Positions 17,669 through 26,161 of a stretch of DNA of 64,000 nt are shown in pieces (position 1 is the stretch's first letter; each line of letters begins with the position of its first letter). The notes beneath the pieces were generated by a model. The model saw only the letters and a list, made by a program, of their open reading frames with translations, had not been told where the DNA came from and did not search any database. A program made the translations under genes and the position numbers. Origin of the DNA: Agrobacterium fabrum str. C58 (GTDB lineage: Bacteria; Pseudomonadota; Alphaproteobacteria; Rhizobiales; Rhizobiaceae); NCBI RefSeq assembly GCF_000092025.1, contig NC_003064.2, positions 1-64,000 on the forward strand. The letters are read 5' to 3'.

Positions 17669-18361
17669 TCAGGCGCGGCGGTAGAGACCATCAAAAGTGA
17701 CGCCACTCCCATACTGCCCCCCTGTATCCTCCTCCCGCACTTTGAGGTGGCCGTCATCTGTGAAAATGACCTCTGTTATAGCCGGTTCACCCTGTAGCAC
17801 GATCGAGCGCCGAACGAATACCAGGGAACTTTCGTGAATTACTTGCGAGAAAAATTCTAGCGTGCCCATGTTGGGCCCGTATCTGTTTGAGGTGCCAAAG
17901 TAAGCAACGCCTGACACGAAATAGCGGGCTTGACCATCGATGGTATCGGGCAAAGGAATGATTTGAAGCTCAGCAGGATTCTCACTGCTGCCCATACGAA
18001 CCCACTGACCCGCGTAAGGATCAGACGCGGGGAGTTCCAACACGCCGTAGTGAACCTTCTGAGATAGCGCTGACCCTAACCATTCCATCAGCTCTTCTTT
18101 GTACCTTTTGACCTCTGCGATTTTGAAGCCTTTGCTTTGCGACGTTGTAGTGTCGTATCCGTCATGGTGCTCCAGACAAAGGAATGCGAGGTTCGGGATG
18201 GTGTGGTTTGAATTATTACCGTCGAGATGAGCAATTTGCCCTGGCTTTACGTTTGTATCGCGATTCAGCGCGAAGCAGATGCAACAGCGCCTTCGACTAT
18301 CGAGCAAAACTGCTGTTTCGATTTCGGTAGGCATCCTTGTCCGAGCCATCGTTTTCCTCAT
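17669..18361 (-). CDS. HNH endonuclease-like protein, accessory to the Qat operon
   Basis: A 230-aa protein with an N-terminal HNH-like zinc fold: CCICFALNRDTNVKPGQIAH, then NLAFLCLEHHDGYDT, giving two CxxC/CxxH half-sites and the central histidine. The C-terminal ~120 residues are predicted beta-rich and were not recognised. It lies 22 bp behind the DUF2971 gene in the direction of the Qat operon and is probably co-transcribed. A nuclease role in phage defence is inferred from context only. The start could also be ATG 18349. Confidence 0.65.
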   Translation of the reverse strand: MRKTMARTRMPTEIETAVLLDSRRRCCICFALNRDTNVKPGQIAHLDGNNSNHTIPNLAFLCLEHHDGYDTTTSQSKGFKIAEVKRYKEELMEWLGSALSQKVHYGVLELPASDPYAGQWVRMGSSENPAELQIIPLPDTIDGQARYFVSGVAYFGTSNRYGPNMGTLEFFSQVIHESSLVFVRRSIVLQGEPAITEVIFTDDGHLKVREEDTGGQYGSGVTFDGLYRRA

Positions 18362-18383
18362 TTCGGTGATTCACCAATGACGC

Positions 18384-19250
18384 TTAAGGACGGAAAGGAA
18401 CGTCAGATGTTCTGACCTTCACATTGTACCCATGTGCATCCAGAAATGCCTTGATACTTTTCGCGGTCAATTCTTGATCGGATCCGGGTCCGACAAGGAC
18501 CGACTTGATAGGTAGTGGCTCCTCTGCGTTGCCGATAACGATGTATGGGACCATCTTGTTTTCTGATATGCGAAAGGAAAGGTCTTCTTTCAGAACTTTC
18601 TTCTGTAGGACAAACCGCCACTCCCGCTCATCTCGAAATCCCCAGTGCTTGAACCGTGGCAGTAATCCCGAAACCCTACTTACAAGCTCGTTGTAACGCA
18701 GGGAATCGTTGCGGTCCGGGGAGGACTCTTCCAACTTGGCAAGCTCAGCAAGTTCGCCGACAAGCTCGTTTTTTAGTCTGCTCGCCGTAGAAATTCTGGC
18801 ATAGATAACTTTCCTTAGCTTTGCGTGGTCCTTTTCCAAACGTTTCGCCAAAGCTTCTCGGTCGAAGGTCACACTTACGCCTTGGACGTTTCCCCCATAG
18901 CCCCGCCATTGGCTCAAGTTGTCGTCGTCTCCACAGAAGCACGCTACGAATGTGTCAGCCTTCCGACCATCTCGAAGCTCATCAAAGGCTTCGCGCAACA
19001 TCGGTGCCCAAGCCTTTTGAGCTTTTCGCGATGATAGTAACCCGATCGCTCGCTCCGAAGCATCGAGAGCGTGTATCAACTCCGCTCGATCGTTCAAAAA
19101 TGATGCGTTAGACGCCCACAGCGAACCCGATGCCACAATTCCTTTCAGGCCCTCGAGCGTTGTGTAATGGCTGAGTCTCTTCGGCGGGACAGGTGCTTTT
19201 TCAGGCATTTTCTCTGCTTTTACTCGTTGGATTTTAGCAATTACCGACAA
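18384..19250 (-). CDS. DUF2971 domain protein
   Basis: A 288-aa member of DUF2971, recognised by LSHYTTLEGLKGIVASGSLW then ASNASFLNDRAEL near the N-terminus and by FVACFCGDDDNLSQWRGYGG and HWGFRDEREWRFV further on. The family has no agreed function but occurs often in defence islands. The reading frame overlaps the end of qatD by 17 bp if started at 19250; ATG 19208 is an alternative that leaves a short gap. Either way it is tightly coupled to qatD. Confidence 0.75.
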   Translation of the reverse strand: MSVIAKIQRVKAEKMPEKAPVPPKRLSHYTTLEGLKGIVASGSLWASNASFLNDRAELIHALDASERAIGLLSSRKAQKAWAPMLREAFDELRDGRKADTFVACFCGDDDNLSQWRGYGGNVQGVSVTFDREALAKRLEKDHAKLRKVIYARISTASRLKNELVGELAELAKLEESSPDRNDSLRYNELVSRVSGLLPRFKHWGFRDEREWRFVLQKKVLKEDLSFRISENKMVPYIVIGNAEEPLPIKSVLVGPGSDQELTAKSIKAFLDAHGYNVKVRTSDVPFRP

Positions 19251-20004
19251 GCTTCGCGGCCGCTCTGCCTTGTTCGGTCGCGTTGATCAACTCCCGAAAA
19301 TTGGCACTGACTACCTGGTCGACGCCAACCGGCGTCGTTCCCCAAACGTCTGCGATCGCAGGGAGCGCCATGGAAACGTCCCATGGCATAAGCGGGCGGT
19401 CGACATCTGTCGCGAAAGGTCCATCCGTTTCTGTCAGGAGCCGATGGCGAGGCATGGAAGCCAGAAGCTCTCGTCCCTTCCTACTTCGAAGCATCGCAGG
19501 TCCGACACTGAACCAGCACCCGAGTTTGGCCGCTCGTTCGACCTGTTGTTTCGATCCACTGAACCAATGAAGGATCGGCAGGGTGCCATGGCCGTTCCTC
19601 TCGATTTCGTCCAGGACAAGCGCCGCCGCGCCGCGCGAATGAATGGACAGGACTTTTCCGCCCAGTTCACTGGCCCGTGTAAGAAACCTCGCAAAGACCT
19701 CTGTTTGAAGCTTAATACTGGACTTGTGGGGAGGAGAGCCGTCAATGCCGATCTCACCGACATATTTTGTCTTCGCCATAAGCTTGCAAACATCCTCCAC
19801 CTCGCGGTGGCGCTCGGCTACCAGTTCGGGATGTAGACCTACTGCGACCCTTATACGTTTTTTACCCTCGGTCATGCGTATGTTGCCAAGGAATGCCTTT
19901 GGAGTCGTGGTGACAGCGATAACGAACATGCCACGCTTGTCGGCTTCCGCAATCACAGTTCCAGGCTTTGGGTAAAGGTCCAGGTGGCAGTGTGTATCGA
20001 TCAT
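19234..20004 (-). CDS. qatD: QatD, TatD-family DNase of a Qat defence system
   Basis: A 256-aa TatD-like metal-dependent hydrolase. It begins MIDTHCHLDLYPKPG (the metal-binding HxH), continues with VAVGLHPEL, VGEIGIDGSPPHK, LSIHSRGAAA, LHWFSGS, and LLTETDGPF. The family are Mg-dependent DNases. It overlaps qatC by 4 bp. In the described QatABCD systems the TatD protein is the fourth component and is required for anti-phage activity; here all four genes are present in order. Confidence 0.88.
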   Translation of the reverse strand: MIDTHCHLDLYPKPGTVIAEADKRGMFVIAVTTTPKAFLGNIRMTEGKKRIRVAVGLHPELVAERHREVEDVCKLMAKTKYVGEIGIDGSPPHKSSIKLQTEVFARFLTRASELGGKVLSIHSRGAAALVLDEIERNGHGTLPILHWFSGSKQQVERAAKLGCWFSVGPAMLRSRKGRELLASMPRHRLLTETDGPFATDVDRPLMPWDVSMALPAIADVWGTTPVGVDQVVSANFRELINATEQGRAAAKLVGNC

Positions 20005-21335
20005 CGCAGTCCGGTTAGTTTCAGGAAATCTCCGATCTCCTTTAATCCCTCTACCGCGACGTTTCGATAGGCTTCAGCATCAATTCCTAAATGCGATGTG
20101 GTGATGTGCGCCCCGGTCCATCGGCGCGGACCATTGCGTTCAACGAAATTCAACGCAGTCAATGCCTGCATCACGTCATCGTACTCCGCGAATGCCTTGC
20201 CGTGGAAATCGTTGTTCACCCGCCCATGAACCAAATCTTCCGCTTTTGGATGAACGTAGACGGTTTTATCTGCGTCGAGCCGTCCTGCCCATTTCAAGAA
20301 AGACGACCTGCGGACCAAACAAGGCAAACATCTTCCGCAATGAGTGTAGATGCGTCCGGCTCGGCCGCAGCTCATTGATTCCGAGGCCAGCTCTATCAGG
20401 AGCTCTTGATTTTTGGACCCGAGCATCATCGTGCCCTTGGTCTTGAGCTGGTGATGGTTTCGAAGGCGAATTCGCAGTTCGAGGCTGTCAAACAAACCCT
20501 GCAACATTTCGATGAACTTGGGATGTGTCGTCCGAGTGCTGAGACTACCGCGCCGCAACGTCGTCAAGGGAATATTGAGACTGATAAAGCCGTTCTCTGG
20601 CGTATGCAGGTCGACCACTTCGCCATCATTGTAGCGGTCCAGTAGTGTGACGGCCAAAGCAGCGAACGCTATGAAGACAATGGAGCGCGGTCGCTGAGAA
20701 ATTTCAGCTGTCGCCCCTGAGGTTCTCGGGTCAGCGTTCAGAGAGAGCAATCTGTTTCCAGCGCCTAGCCTGCTCGCGAATTTTTCCTGCTTAGCAACAT
20801 CACCTCTGACGCGGTTCGACACGTATACGGGTTTCTCCAGGCCGTCTGCCTCCATGTCGATCGCCCCGATCAGACTGTCGAGACCGCCGGACAACAGTGC
20901 GACGCAGGTTTCGGGACGCGATCCGATAACCTGTTTCGGCGGGCGTGGGTGGTATCCGCCCTCAACGAACCTTAATGACCAAAAATCTCCGGTCAGGAAG
21001 GAGAGCATCTGCTCGATCTGGTCGCTTAACGACTGCCAGCGACCGGGATCGCTGACCGCTACCGTGAGATCGATCTCGCGGGTCCATCCGTCGGCGCTGG
21101 TTTGCAATCGATTTACCAGGCGATCCGCGCCAACCACGCCCAGAGCCAAAGCTGTAAAATCCCATGCTAGGGTCGATGGCGAACGTCCTGCCCATTTAAA
21201 AAGCTCGTTCGACACCGATAGACCGGCATGCCCAGAGGATCGACTAAGGGCTCCCAAGTCACCTTCGAAAATACTGATCCGATGATCGACACCTGAGGGC
21301 GTCGGTTGCTCAGGACGAAGCGCTGCAATTTTCAT
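20001..21335 (-). CDS. qatC: QatC, QueC-like protein of a Qat defence system
   Basis: A 444-aa protein with a central QueC-type PP-loop (CVALLSGGLDSLIGAIDMEA, SGGLDS near residue 150) and, later, a zinc-binding cluster CGRAGRIYTHCGRCLPCLVR similar to QueC. QueC makes 7-cyano-7-deazaguanine; in Qat systems the QueC homologue is thought to act on nucleobases, DNA or protein in defence. Start ATG 21335 overlaps the qatB stop by 4 bp; the longer frame upstream lies wholly in qatB. The protein is longer than housekeeping QueC (about 230 aa), as expected for QatC. Confidence 0.88.
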   Translation of the reverse strand: MKIAALRPEQPTPSGVDHRISIFEGDLGALSRSSGHAGLSVSNELFKWAGRSPSTLAWDFTALALGVVGADRLVNRLQTSADGWTREIDLTVAVSDPGRWQSLSDQIEQMLSFLTGDFWSLRFVEGGYHPRPPKQVIGSRPETCVALLSGGLDSLIGAIDMEADGLEKPVYVSNRVRGDVAKQEKFASRLGAGNRLLSLNADPRTSGATAEISQRPRSIVFIAFAALAVTLLDRYNDGEVVDLHTPENGFISLNIPLTTLRRGSLSTRTTHPKFIEMLQGLFDSLELRIRLRNHHQLKTKGTMMLGSKNQELLIELASESMSCGRAGRIYTHCGRCLPCLVRRSSFLKWAGRLDADKTVYVHPKAEDLVHGRVNNDFHGKAFAEYDDVMQALTALNFVERNGPRRWTGAHITTSHLGIDAEAYRNVAVEGLKEIGDFLKLTGLR

Positions 21336-22228
21336 TCGAGATAGCTTTCGAAAATGTCCATGACCTGTGAGGTGACGGATTGGGCGATGCTTTTTGCTGT
21401 ACGCCGACTGACTTGGCCACCGCGTTCCTTGAACTTCGTGTACTGGGCTCGATAAGCCTCCCGCATGAAATCGCTGATTTCCTTGAGACGATCGTTGGCA
21501 AGACCAGCGTTCCCGTGCGCAGCACGCTGCAGTGAGGCTCCGATATCGGCGATGATTATGTTGAAGGCGGACATCGCGAGCGTGCGGACGTAGCACTCTT
21601 CGATTAGCTCGCTAGGCAGGTTGGTGATATCGGCAGTCTCGTTTTCGCTGAGTACAGAACTAACGGCCTCGGCAACCGCCTCCCTGACGCCCGCGTCATC
21701 GAGCGAGACATCACCTGGGTTAACCGCATCGGCAATACGTTCCGCGATCTCCGAATGCGGCAGTCCTGCCAACGTTCTCACGTCCAGGGATGGTGCGTCA
21801 GCCGCATCCGCCTCTGCGGATGCTCCCCCGGAAAGGATATTGTACACGCCGCCAGCGGCCGAAGAGGACTTGCTCATCCTTCGTGCGGCAGTCCCTGATC
21901 CGCCATATCCTCCGCGCACGTAGTTGCCGAGAGCATTGCGCAGGCTCCGGGTATCACCTGTCTTGGCGAAGTTTCCAACGGCCCGGCGGGCGGACGTGAA
22001 ACGACGCGGAGGAGCCTGTTCGGCGGGAGGTTTTTGGTCGGGCTTCTTTTCCGGATTTGGTTGATCCGGGTTTCGATCCGGTGGCCGTTTTGGAGCAGAT
22101 GGTGATCCATCGCCAGGCGCAGTGAGAGGCGGAGCCTTAGTGGGCGGTGATGGAGAATCCGGGGCAACCCAATTGGGAACCAGAGGGACGTTCTTTCCCG
22201 GGCCAGTGCTCGTTTTTGAAGTGCCCAT
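21332..22228 (-). CDS. qatB: QatB of a Qat defence system
   Basis: A 298-aa protein with a proline-rich, low-complexity first ~85 residues (repeated PP, KP and NP) followed by an alpha-helical domain with a glycine-rich patch (GNYVRGGYGGSGTAARRMSK). QatB proteins have no clear catalytic motif and are identified by position between the KAP ATPase and QueC-like genes. Overlaps qatA by a single base (TAATG) and qatC by 4 bp, so all Qat proteins are likely made at linked ratios. Confidence 0.8.
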   Translation of the reverse strand: MGTSKTSTGPGKNVPLVPNWVAPDSPSPPTKAPPLTAPGDGSPSAPKRPPDRNPDQPNPEKKPDQKPPAEQAPPRRFTSARRAVGNFAKTGDTRSLRNALGNYVRGGYGGSGTAARRMSKSSSAAGGVYNILSGGASAEADAADAPSLDVRTLAGLPHSEIAERIADAVNPGDVSLDDAGVREAVAEAVSSVLSENETADITNLPSELIEECYVRTLAMSAFNIIIADIGASLQRAAHGNAGLANDRLKEISDFMREAYRAQYTKFKERGGQVSRRTAKSIAQSVTSQVMDIFESYLE

Positions 22229-24126
22229 TATTTCTTCACCTTCATTTCTTGGTTCAGGGCCTTCGAAAAGGGAAGGGGAAGGTCGGTCCTTTTCGCCAGG
22301 TTAACGATGGCTTTTTCCCCCCATTCACGCGCTCCAAGCCTTGGAACGATCGGTGTTTTCAACGCTGATGAAGGACGCTCGACGAGAAAATTGACCAATC
22401 GTTCGGCTTGTGTTGCGTCAGCATCAGCCATGGCCTCTAGGGCATATAGAATGCTGGGTGTGCCCCATTCGCTCTCGCTGTTGGCCTTGTCGAGCAAGCT
22501 TGTCATGATAACAGAGCGTTCCTCGGGACTCACCGTCGTGAAAGCTTGTTTGATTGCTTGAGTTGCGGGAATCTTGAGCGTGGAAAGCTGGCTGAGAAGC
22601 TCGGTGGCAGCTTTGGAAAGCTTGTTTTCGGCGGCTAGAATAGGAGCGCTTTCTCGACCAACATGAAGGGCTCCACGGAGGTCAACACCGCCAATGTCTG
22701 GCGGCAAGCGAAGCCAGTCTTGAATGAGGGCTGCATCCTCGCTCCACCCGGTGGGCCATCGTTTCTCGTCAATAACGTTCCCGGCTCTGACGTCCGTTTC
22801 CAGATCGCGAAGCTGGTCGGATTTGCCGTCGGGCGCTGTGCTAATTAGTTCGGCCAGCGCATTGAATGACGTTGCCGAGGCAAAGCGCTCAAAGAGCATC
22901 ATCTTGGCGAACATCGCGTCGTTCACTGAGATATTTTGGACTTTGGCCAAGCTGCGTCGGATCGAGAGCGTGTTCATGAAGCGTTTGATCAGGCGCGGGT
23001 TGCCGTTCACCTTGGGCGAAATGATCATCTGACGAGCCAATCGGTCCGCAAGCTCCAGCTCTGAAGCCAGCGCCGGAGGGCAATTAAAAATCAGCTTCTG
23101 GACATACTCGGCATCGACTGCCTTTCCCTGCCAACTGCGAGCCAGTTGCTCATTGACCTTGATCCGAATTATTTCCTTCTCGGCGGGTGGAATGCGGCTG
23201 CTCTCGACAAATAGCAACATAAGGTAGGCCTTCACCTCATTCGTGCCGAGCGGCGGTACTCTCAGTGGAACTTGAATAAGTTTGTCGAAATAGCTGATGA
23301 CGATGTCGTCATCGACCTTGGTGCCGGGGAAATGCACACGCACGGCTTCTTTGATCATCTTGTCGTCGGCGGCGATAATGAATGCGGTCCCCTTCATGAA
23401 CAGGAACAGACGCATCGCTTCCAATGTACCGATAACAGTCGGCGGAAGACATCGGTCAAGATCGTCGACGAAGACGACGAGCGTGAGGTTCAGGTCTTCT
23501 AGAAGCTCTTCAAATTGCTGCCGTATGGCGTGGATCATCTGGGGTGGGGTCTGCCGTTCTTCGGGTTTGAGGAGACCCTTGGCAGCGCCTGACTGCTCTT
23601 TCACAGCCGTTTTAGCCGCTTCAACATCATCTTCACTGACGTCACCGTCGGTGAGCCGGTCGAATAGATTTTTCCCCGATCGAGCCAGCGCACCAACGGG
23701 CATGCCGGTATAGGCAGTCACCGCAAGCTCGCCGAGCATCCAGATGCCACGAAAGACATCGATCCGCTTCAACAGGTTCATGCCTTTCTGAACGCTCGTT
23801 TGCTGCTGTTTGGCGCGTATCATTAGGGCGTTGGCAATTTCCTCCATCAGCGCAGCTTTGGCATCATCATGACCTTGGTAAAGCCAAGCGTTGAAGTTGA
23901 CGAAGAGCAGGCTCCTCGATCCCGCCTCATGGCCCTGTGACTGAGCGATACGAGTTCTTAGGTCCGCCTCGATGAGTTTGACCATCGAGGATTTTCCGAC
24001 GCCCCACCCACCAGAGATGCCGATGCTCAATGCTTCCCCGTTGGCGTCCAAGATCATCTGAGAAATGAGCTTAGCCATCACATTGAAATTTAGAAAATCA
24101 CGTCCTGTCTCGACGTCCGCCCACAT
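22228..24126 (-). CDS. qatA: QatA, KAP-family P-loop ATPase of a Qat defence system
   Basis: A 632-aa KAP-type NTPase. Walker A is ISGGWGVGKSSMVKLI near residue 40, and Walker B is LVVFVDDLDRCLPPTVIGTL near 220 with the DDLDR signature of KAP proteins. A hydrophobic stretch between them (IWMLGELAVTAYTGMPVGAL) may associate with membrane, as in other KAP ATPases. It is the first gene of the qatABCD-DUF2971-HNH run. The 300-bp gap to the divergent Gabija genes (24127-24427) must hold promoters for both; no operator was obvious. Confidence 0.88.
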   Translation of the reverse strand: MWADVETGRDFLNFNVMAKLISQMILDANGEALSIGISGGWGVGKSSMVKLIEADLRTRIAQSQGHEAGSRSLLFVNFNAWLYQGHDDAKAALMEEIANALMIRAKQQQTSVQKGMNLLKRIDVFRGIWMLGELAVTAYTGMPVGALARSGKNLFDRLTDGDVSEDDVEAAKTAVKEQSGAAKGLLKPEERQTPPQMIHAIRQQFEELLEDLNLTLVVFVDDLDRCLPPTVIGTLEAMRLFLFMKGTAFIIAADDKMIKEAVRVHFPGTKVDDDIVISYFDKLIQVPLRVPPLGTNEVKAYLMLLFVESSRIPPAEKEIIRIKVNEQLARSWQGKAVDAEYVQKLIFNCPPALASELELADRLARQMIISPKVNGNPRLIKRFMNTLSIRRSLAKVQNISVNDAMFAKMMLFERFASATSFNALAELISTAPDGKSDQLRDLETDVRAGNVIDEKRWPTGWSEDAALIQDWLRLPPDIGGVDLRGALHVGRESAPILAAENKLSKAATELLSQLSTLKIPATQAIKQAFTTVSPEERSVIMTSLLDKANSESEWGTPSILYALEAMADADATQAERLVNFLVERPSSALKTPIVPRLGAREWGEKAIVNLAKRTDLPLPFSKALNQEMKVKK

Positions 24127-24427
24127 ACTCGCGCCCCCGTTGTAAAGCGAAATTTACTCTAGGTTAAAGTGAACTCAATAGGCTTGAAGAAAATTTCGAT
24201 GTTACAACCAGGCAATCCACAACTTGTACGCGTCGCGGTTCAATATCCTGGGCGATTAACTCGGAACCGTAGCATTAGTTCTATGTTTCATAGTGACGAT
24301 TTCACGTTCTTGTCAGTGGAGTCTTTGGTATAGGAACCGCTCTACAAGCCGTGATGCTGCCGTGAGAAGTACACTTGTAATTGTGTCGTCCGCCCGTCAC
24401 TCTTCTGCAACCGGGCTGGAGATTCGC

Positions 24428-26161
24428 GTGCACCTTGCATCTTTGAAAATTAAAAACTTCCGTCGATTTTCTGAAACGACGATCAAGTTCAAATCTGGCC
24501 TCAACGTGATCGTCGGGCCTAACAACATTGGCAAGTCAGCCGTTGTCGACGCGCTTCGCTCGCTCCTTGCCGGGGCAGATGATCCTTATCCAAGGTTCAC
24601 GGTCGACGACATCCATGTTCCCAAGCTTGGAGAGGCGAGCGGCGATATCGTATTTGAGTTCATTTTTGATGATTTGGACGGGAATGATGAAGCTGACTTT
24701 ATCCACGCTCTGCGTGAAAAGCCGGATAACAAGCTCGAAGCCGTTTTGAACGTCGCGTTCGGTGATGCGGACAAATCAGGCCGACTACGACCCCGACGTT
24801 GGTGCGGAGCGTTCGAGGAAGTCTCCATGTCATCGTCAATGCTCGATAACCTTCGAAGTGTGTATTTGCCGCCATTACGTGATGCAGAGCAGGGACTGAG
24901 GCCGAGCCGCAACAGCCAGCTCTCGCGACTGCTACATCTCCTTACGGATGAGACCGGCAAGGAGGAAGTTGCCCTCCATCTCAAAGACCTAGACGCGAAG
25001 CTAAAGGAACTCCAGGTACTCAAAGATGCTCAGTCCGCTGTCTCGGGTCGGCACGAGACAATGTTGGGCGAACGACTTGCTCAAGTGCTCAATGTCGGCT
25101 TGACCGGCAGCGATTTTAGCAAATTGGCCGCCCGGCTATCTCTCCTGGTCGATACCTTCGAAATCGAACGCAACGGCCTTGGATACAACAATCTAATATT
25201 CATGGCGGTGGTTCTCAGCGAACTTTCTAAAAACGCAGAGGCGAGCTTTCGCAGCCTAATCGTCGAAGAGCCTGAGGCACACCTGCACCCACAGCTGCAA
25301 GCGGTTTTGCTGAAGTATCTTTCGAGCATTCAGAATGGTGTCGGCGAGCGGGATGTGCAGGTCTTCGTGACCAGTCATTCGCCGAACTTCGCAAGTATCG
25401 CCGATCTGAACTCGATTGCATGCCTTTACGAGGTGGACGACAATGTCGCGAGCTTCCATCCTGGATCGGTCAATTTCGCGAAGGGTAAGAAGGAGAAGCT
25501 CAAGCGATATCTCGACGTGACCAGAGCGGAGTTATTCTTTGCCCGGCGCGTTATTTTTGTTGAGGGTGCGGCTGAGCTGCTGATGGTCAATCTCCTGGCG
25601 ACCAAGGCTGGCTTCGACCTGAGGAACCACGGGATCAGCCTGATCAGCGTAGAAGGCCTGAACTTCGATTCGTTCATGCCTCTGTTTGGTGAGGCAGGGA
25701 TCAAAATTCCTGTTTCCGTCATCACCGACGCCGATCCCCAGATTGAAGATGCCGGCGGCAAAAAGACTGCGCATTACCCTTCCAGTACCGAGGCGATAAT
25801 TGTGTCGGACAACACAAAATCGATGAAAGCACTCGAAGACAAATACCTGAAAGTTTTTCACGGTCAGAAAACGTTCGAGTATGATTTTGCACTCGAAGAC
25901 CAAAATCGACAGGCAATGCTGGATGCGCTTGAAGACATCCATCCGGTCATAGCCAAGAATCTACGGGACGTCGTTGCGGCAGAACCGGACGACGCCGCGA
26001 AAGCAAAAGCGTTATTCCGTGGCATGTTTGAGCGGGAACAGAACAACGTGCAGAAGGGCAGGTTCGCTCAGACGCTTGCGGCAAAGATCGAGGATGAGGG
26101 ACTGCCAATCGTTGTGCCGCCGTACATACGCTTTGCTGTGGAGCATGCATGTCAGCCGTAG
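24428..26161 (+). CDS. gajA: GajA-like OLD-family ATPase/TOPRIM nuclease (Gabija)
   Basis: A 577-aa class 2 OLD protein. The N-terminal ABC-type ATPase has LKIKNFRRFSETTIKF, Walker A VGPNNIGKSAVVDAL, and a late Walker B (SLIVEEPEAHLHPQLQAVLL) with VFVTSHSPNFA. The C-terminal TOPRIM domain has VIFVEGAAELLMVNLLA and VSVITDADPQ. GajA nicks DNA and is controlled by nucleotides. GTG 24428 is preferred because homology starts at HLASLKIKN; a longer frame from 24293 is unlikely. It overlaps the helicase gene by 13 bp, the Gabija arrangement. Confidence 0.85.
   Translation: MHLASLKIKNFRRFSETTIKFKSGLNVIVGPNNIGKSAVVDALRSLLAGADDPYPRFTVDDIHVPKLGEASGDIVFEFIFDDLDGNDEADFIHALREKPDNKLEAVLNVAFGDADKSGRLRPRRWCGAFEEVSMSSSMLDNLRSVYLPPLRDAEQGLRPSRNSQLSRLLHLLTDETGKEEVALHLKDLDAKLKELQVLKDAQSAVSGRHETMLGERLAQVLNVGLTGSDFSKLAARLSLLVDTFEIERNGLGYNNLIFMAVVLSELSKNAEASFRSLIVEEPEAHLHPQLQAVLLKYLSSIQNGVGERDVQVFVTSHSPNFASIADLNSIACLYEVDDNVASFHPGSVNFAKGKKEKLKRYLDVTRAELFFARRVIFVEGAAELLMVNLLATKAGFDLRNHGISLISVEGLNFDSFMPLFGEAGIKIPVSVITDADPQIEDAGGKKTAHYPSSTEAIIVSDNTKSMKALEDKYLKVFHGQKTFEYDFALEDQNRQAMLDALEDIHPVIAKNLRDVVAAEPDDAAKAKALFRGMFEREQNNVQKGRFAQTLAAKIEDEGLPIVVPPYIRFAVEHACQP

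Noticed and set aside
17651..17680. Possible tRNA 3' end (T-arm CCTGG-GTTCGAA-TCAGG)
   Set aside because: No matching acceptor strand, D-arm or anticodon arm lies upstream, and the bases overlap the HNH gene stop; chance similarity or a very old att fragment.
18227..18415. Small plus-strand frame between HNH and DUF2971 genes
   Set aside because: Antisense to the HNH start region and without a ribosome site.
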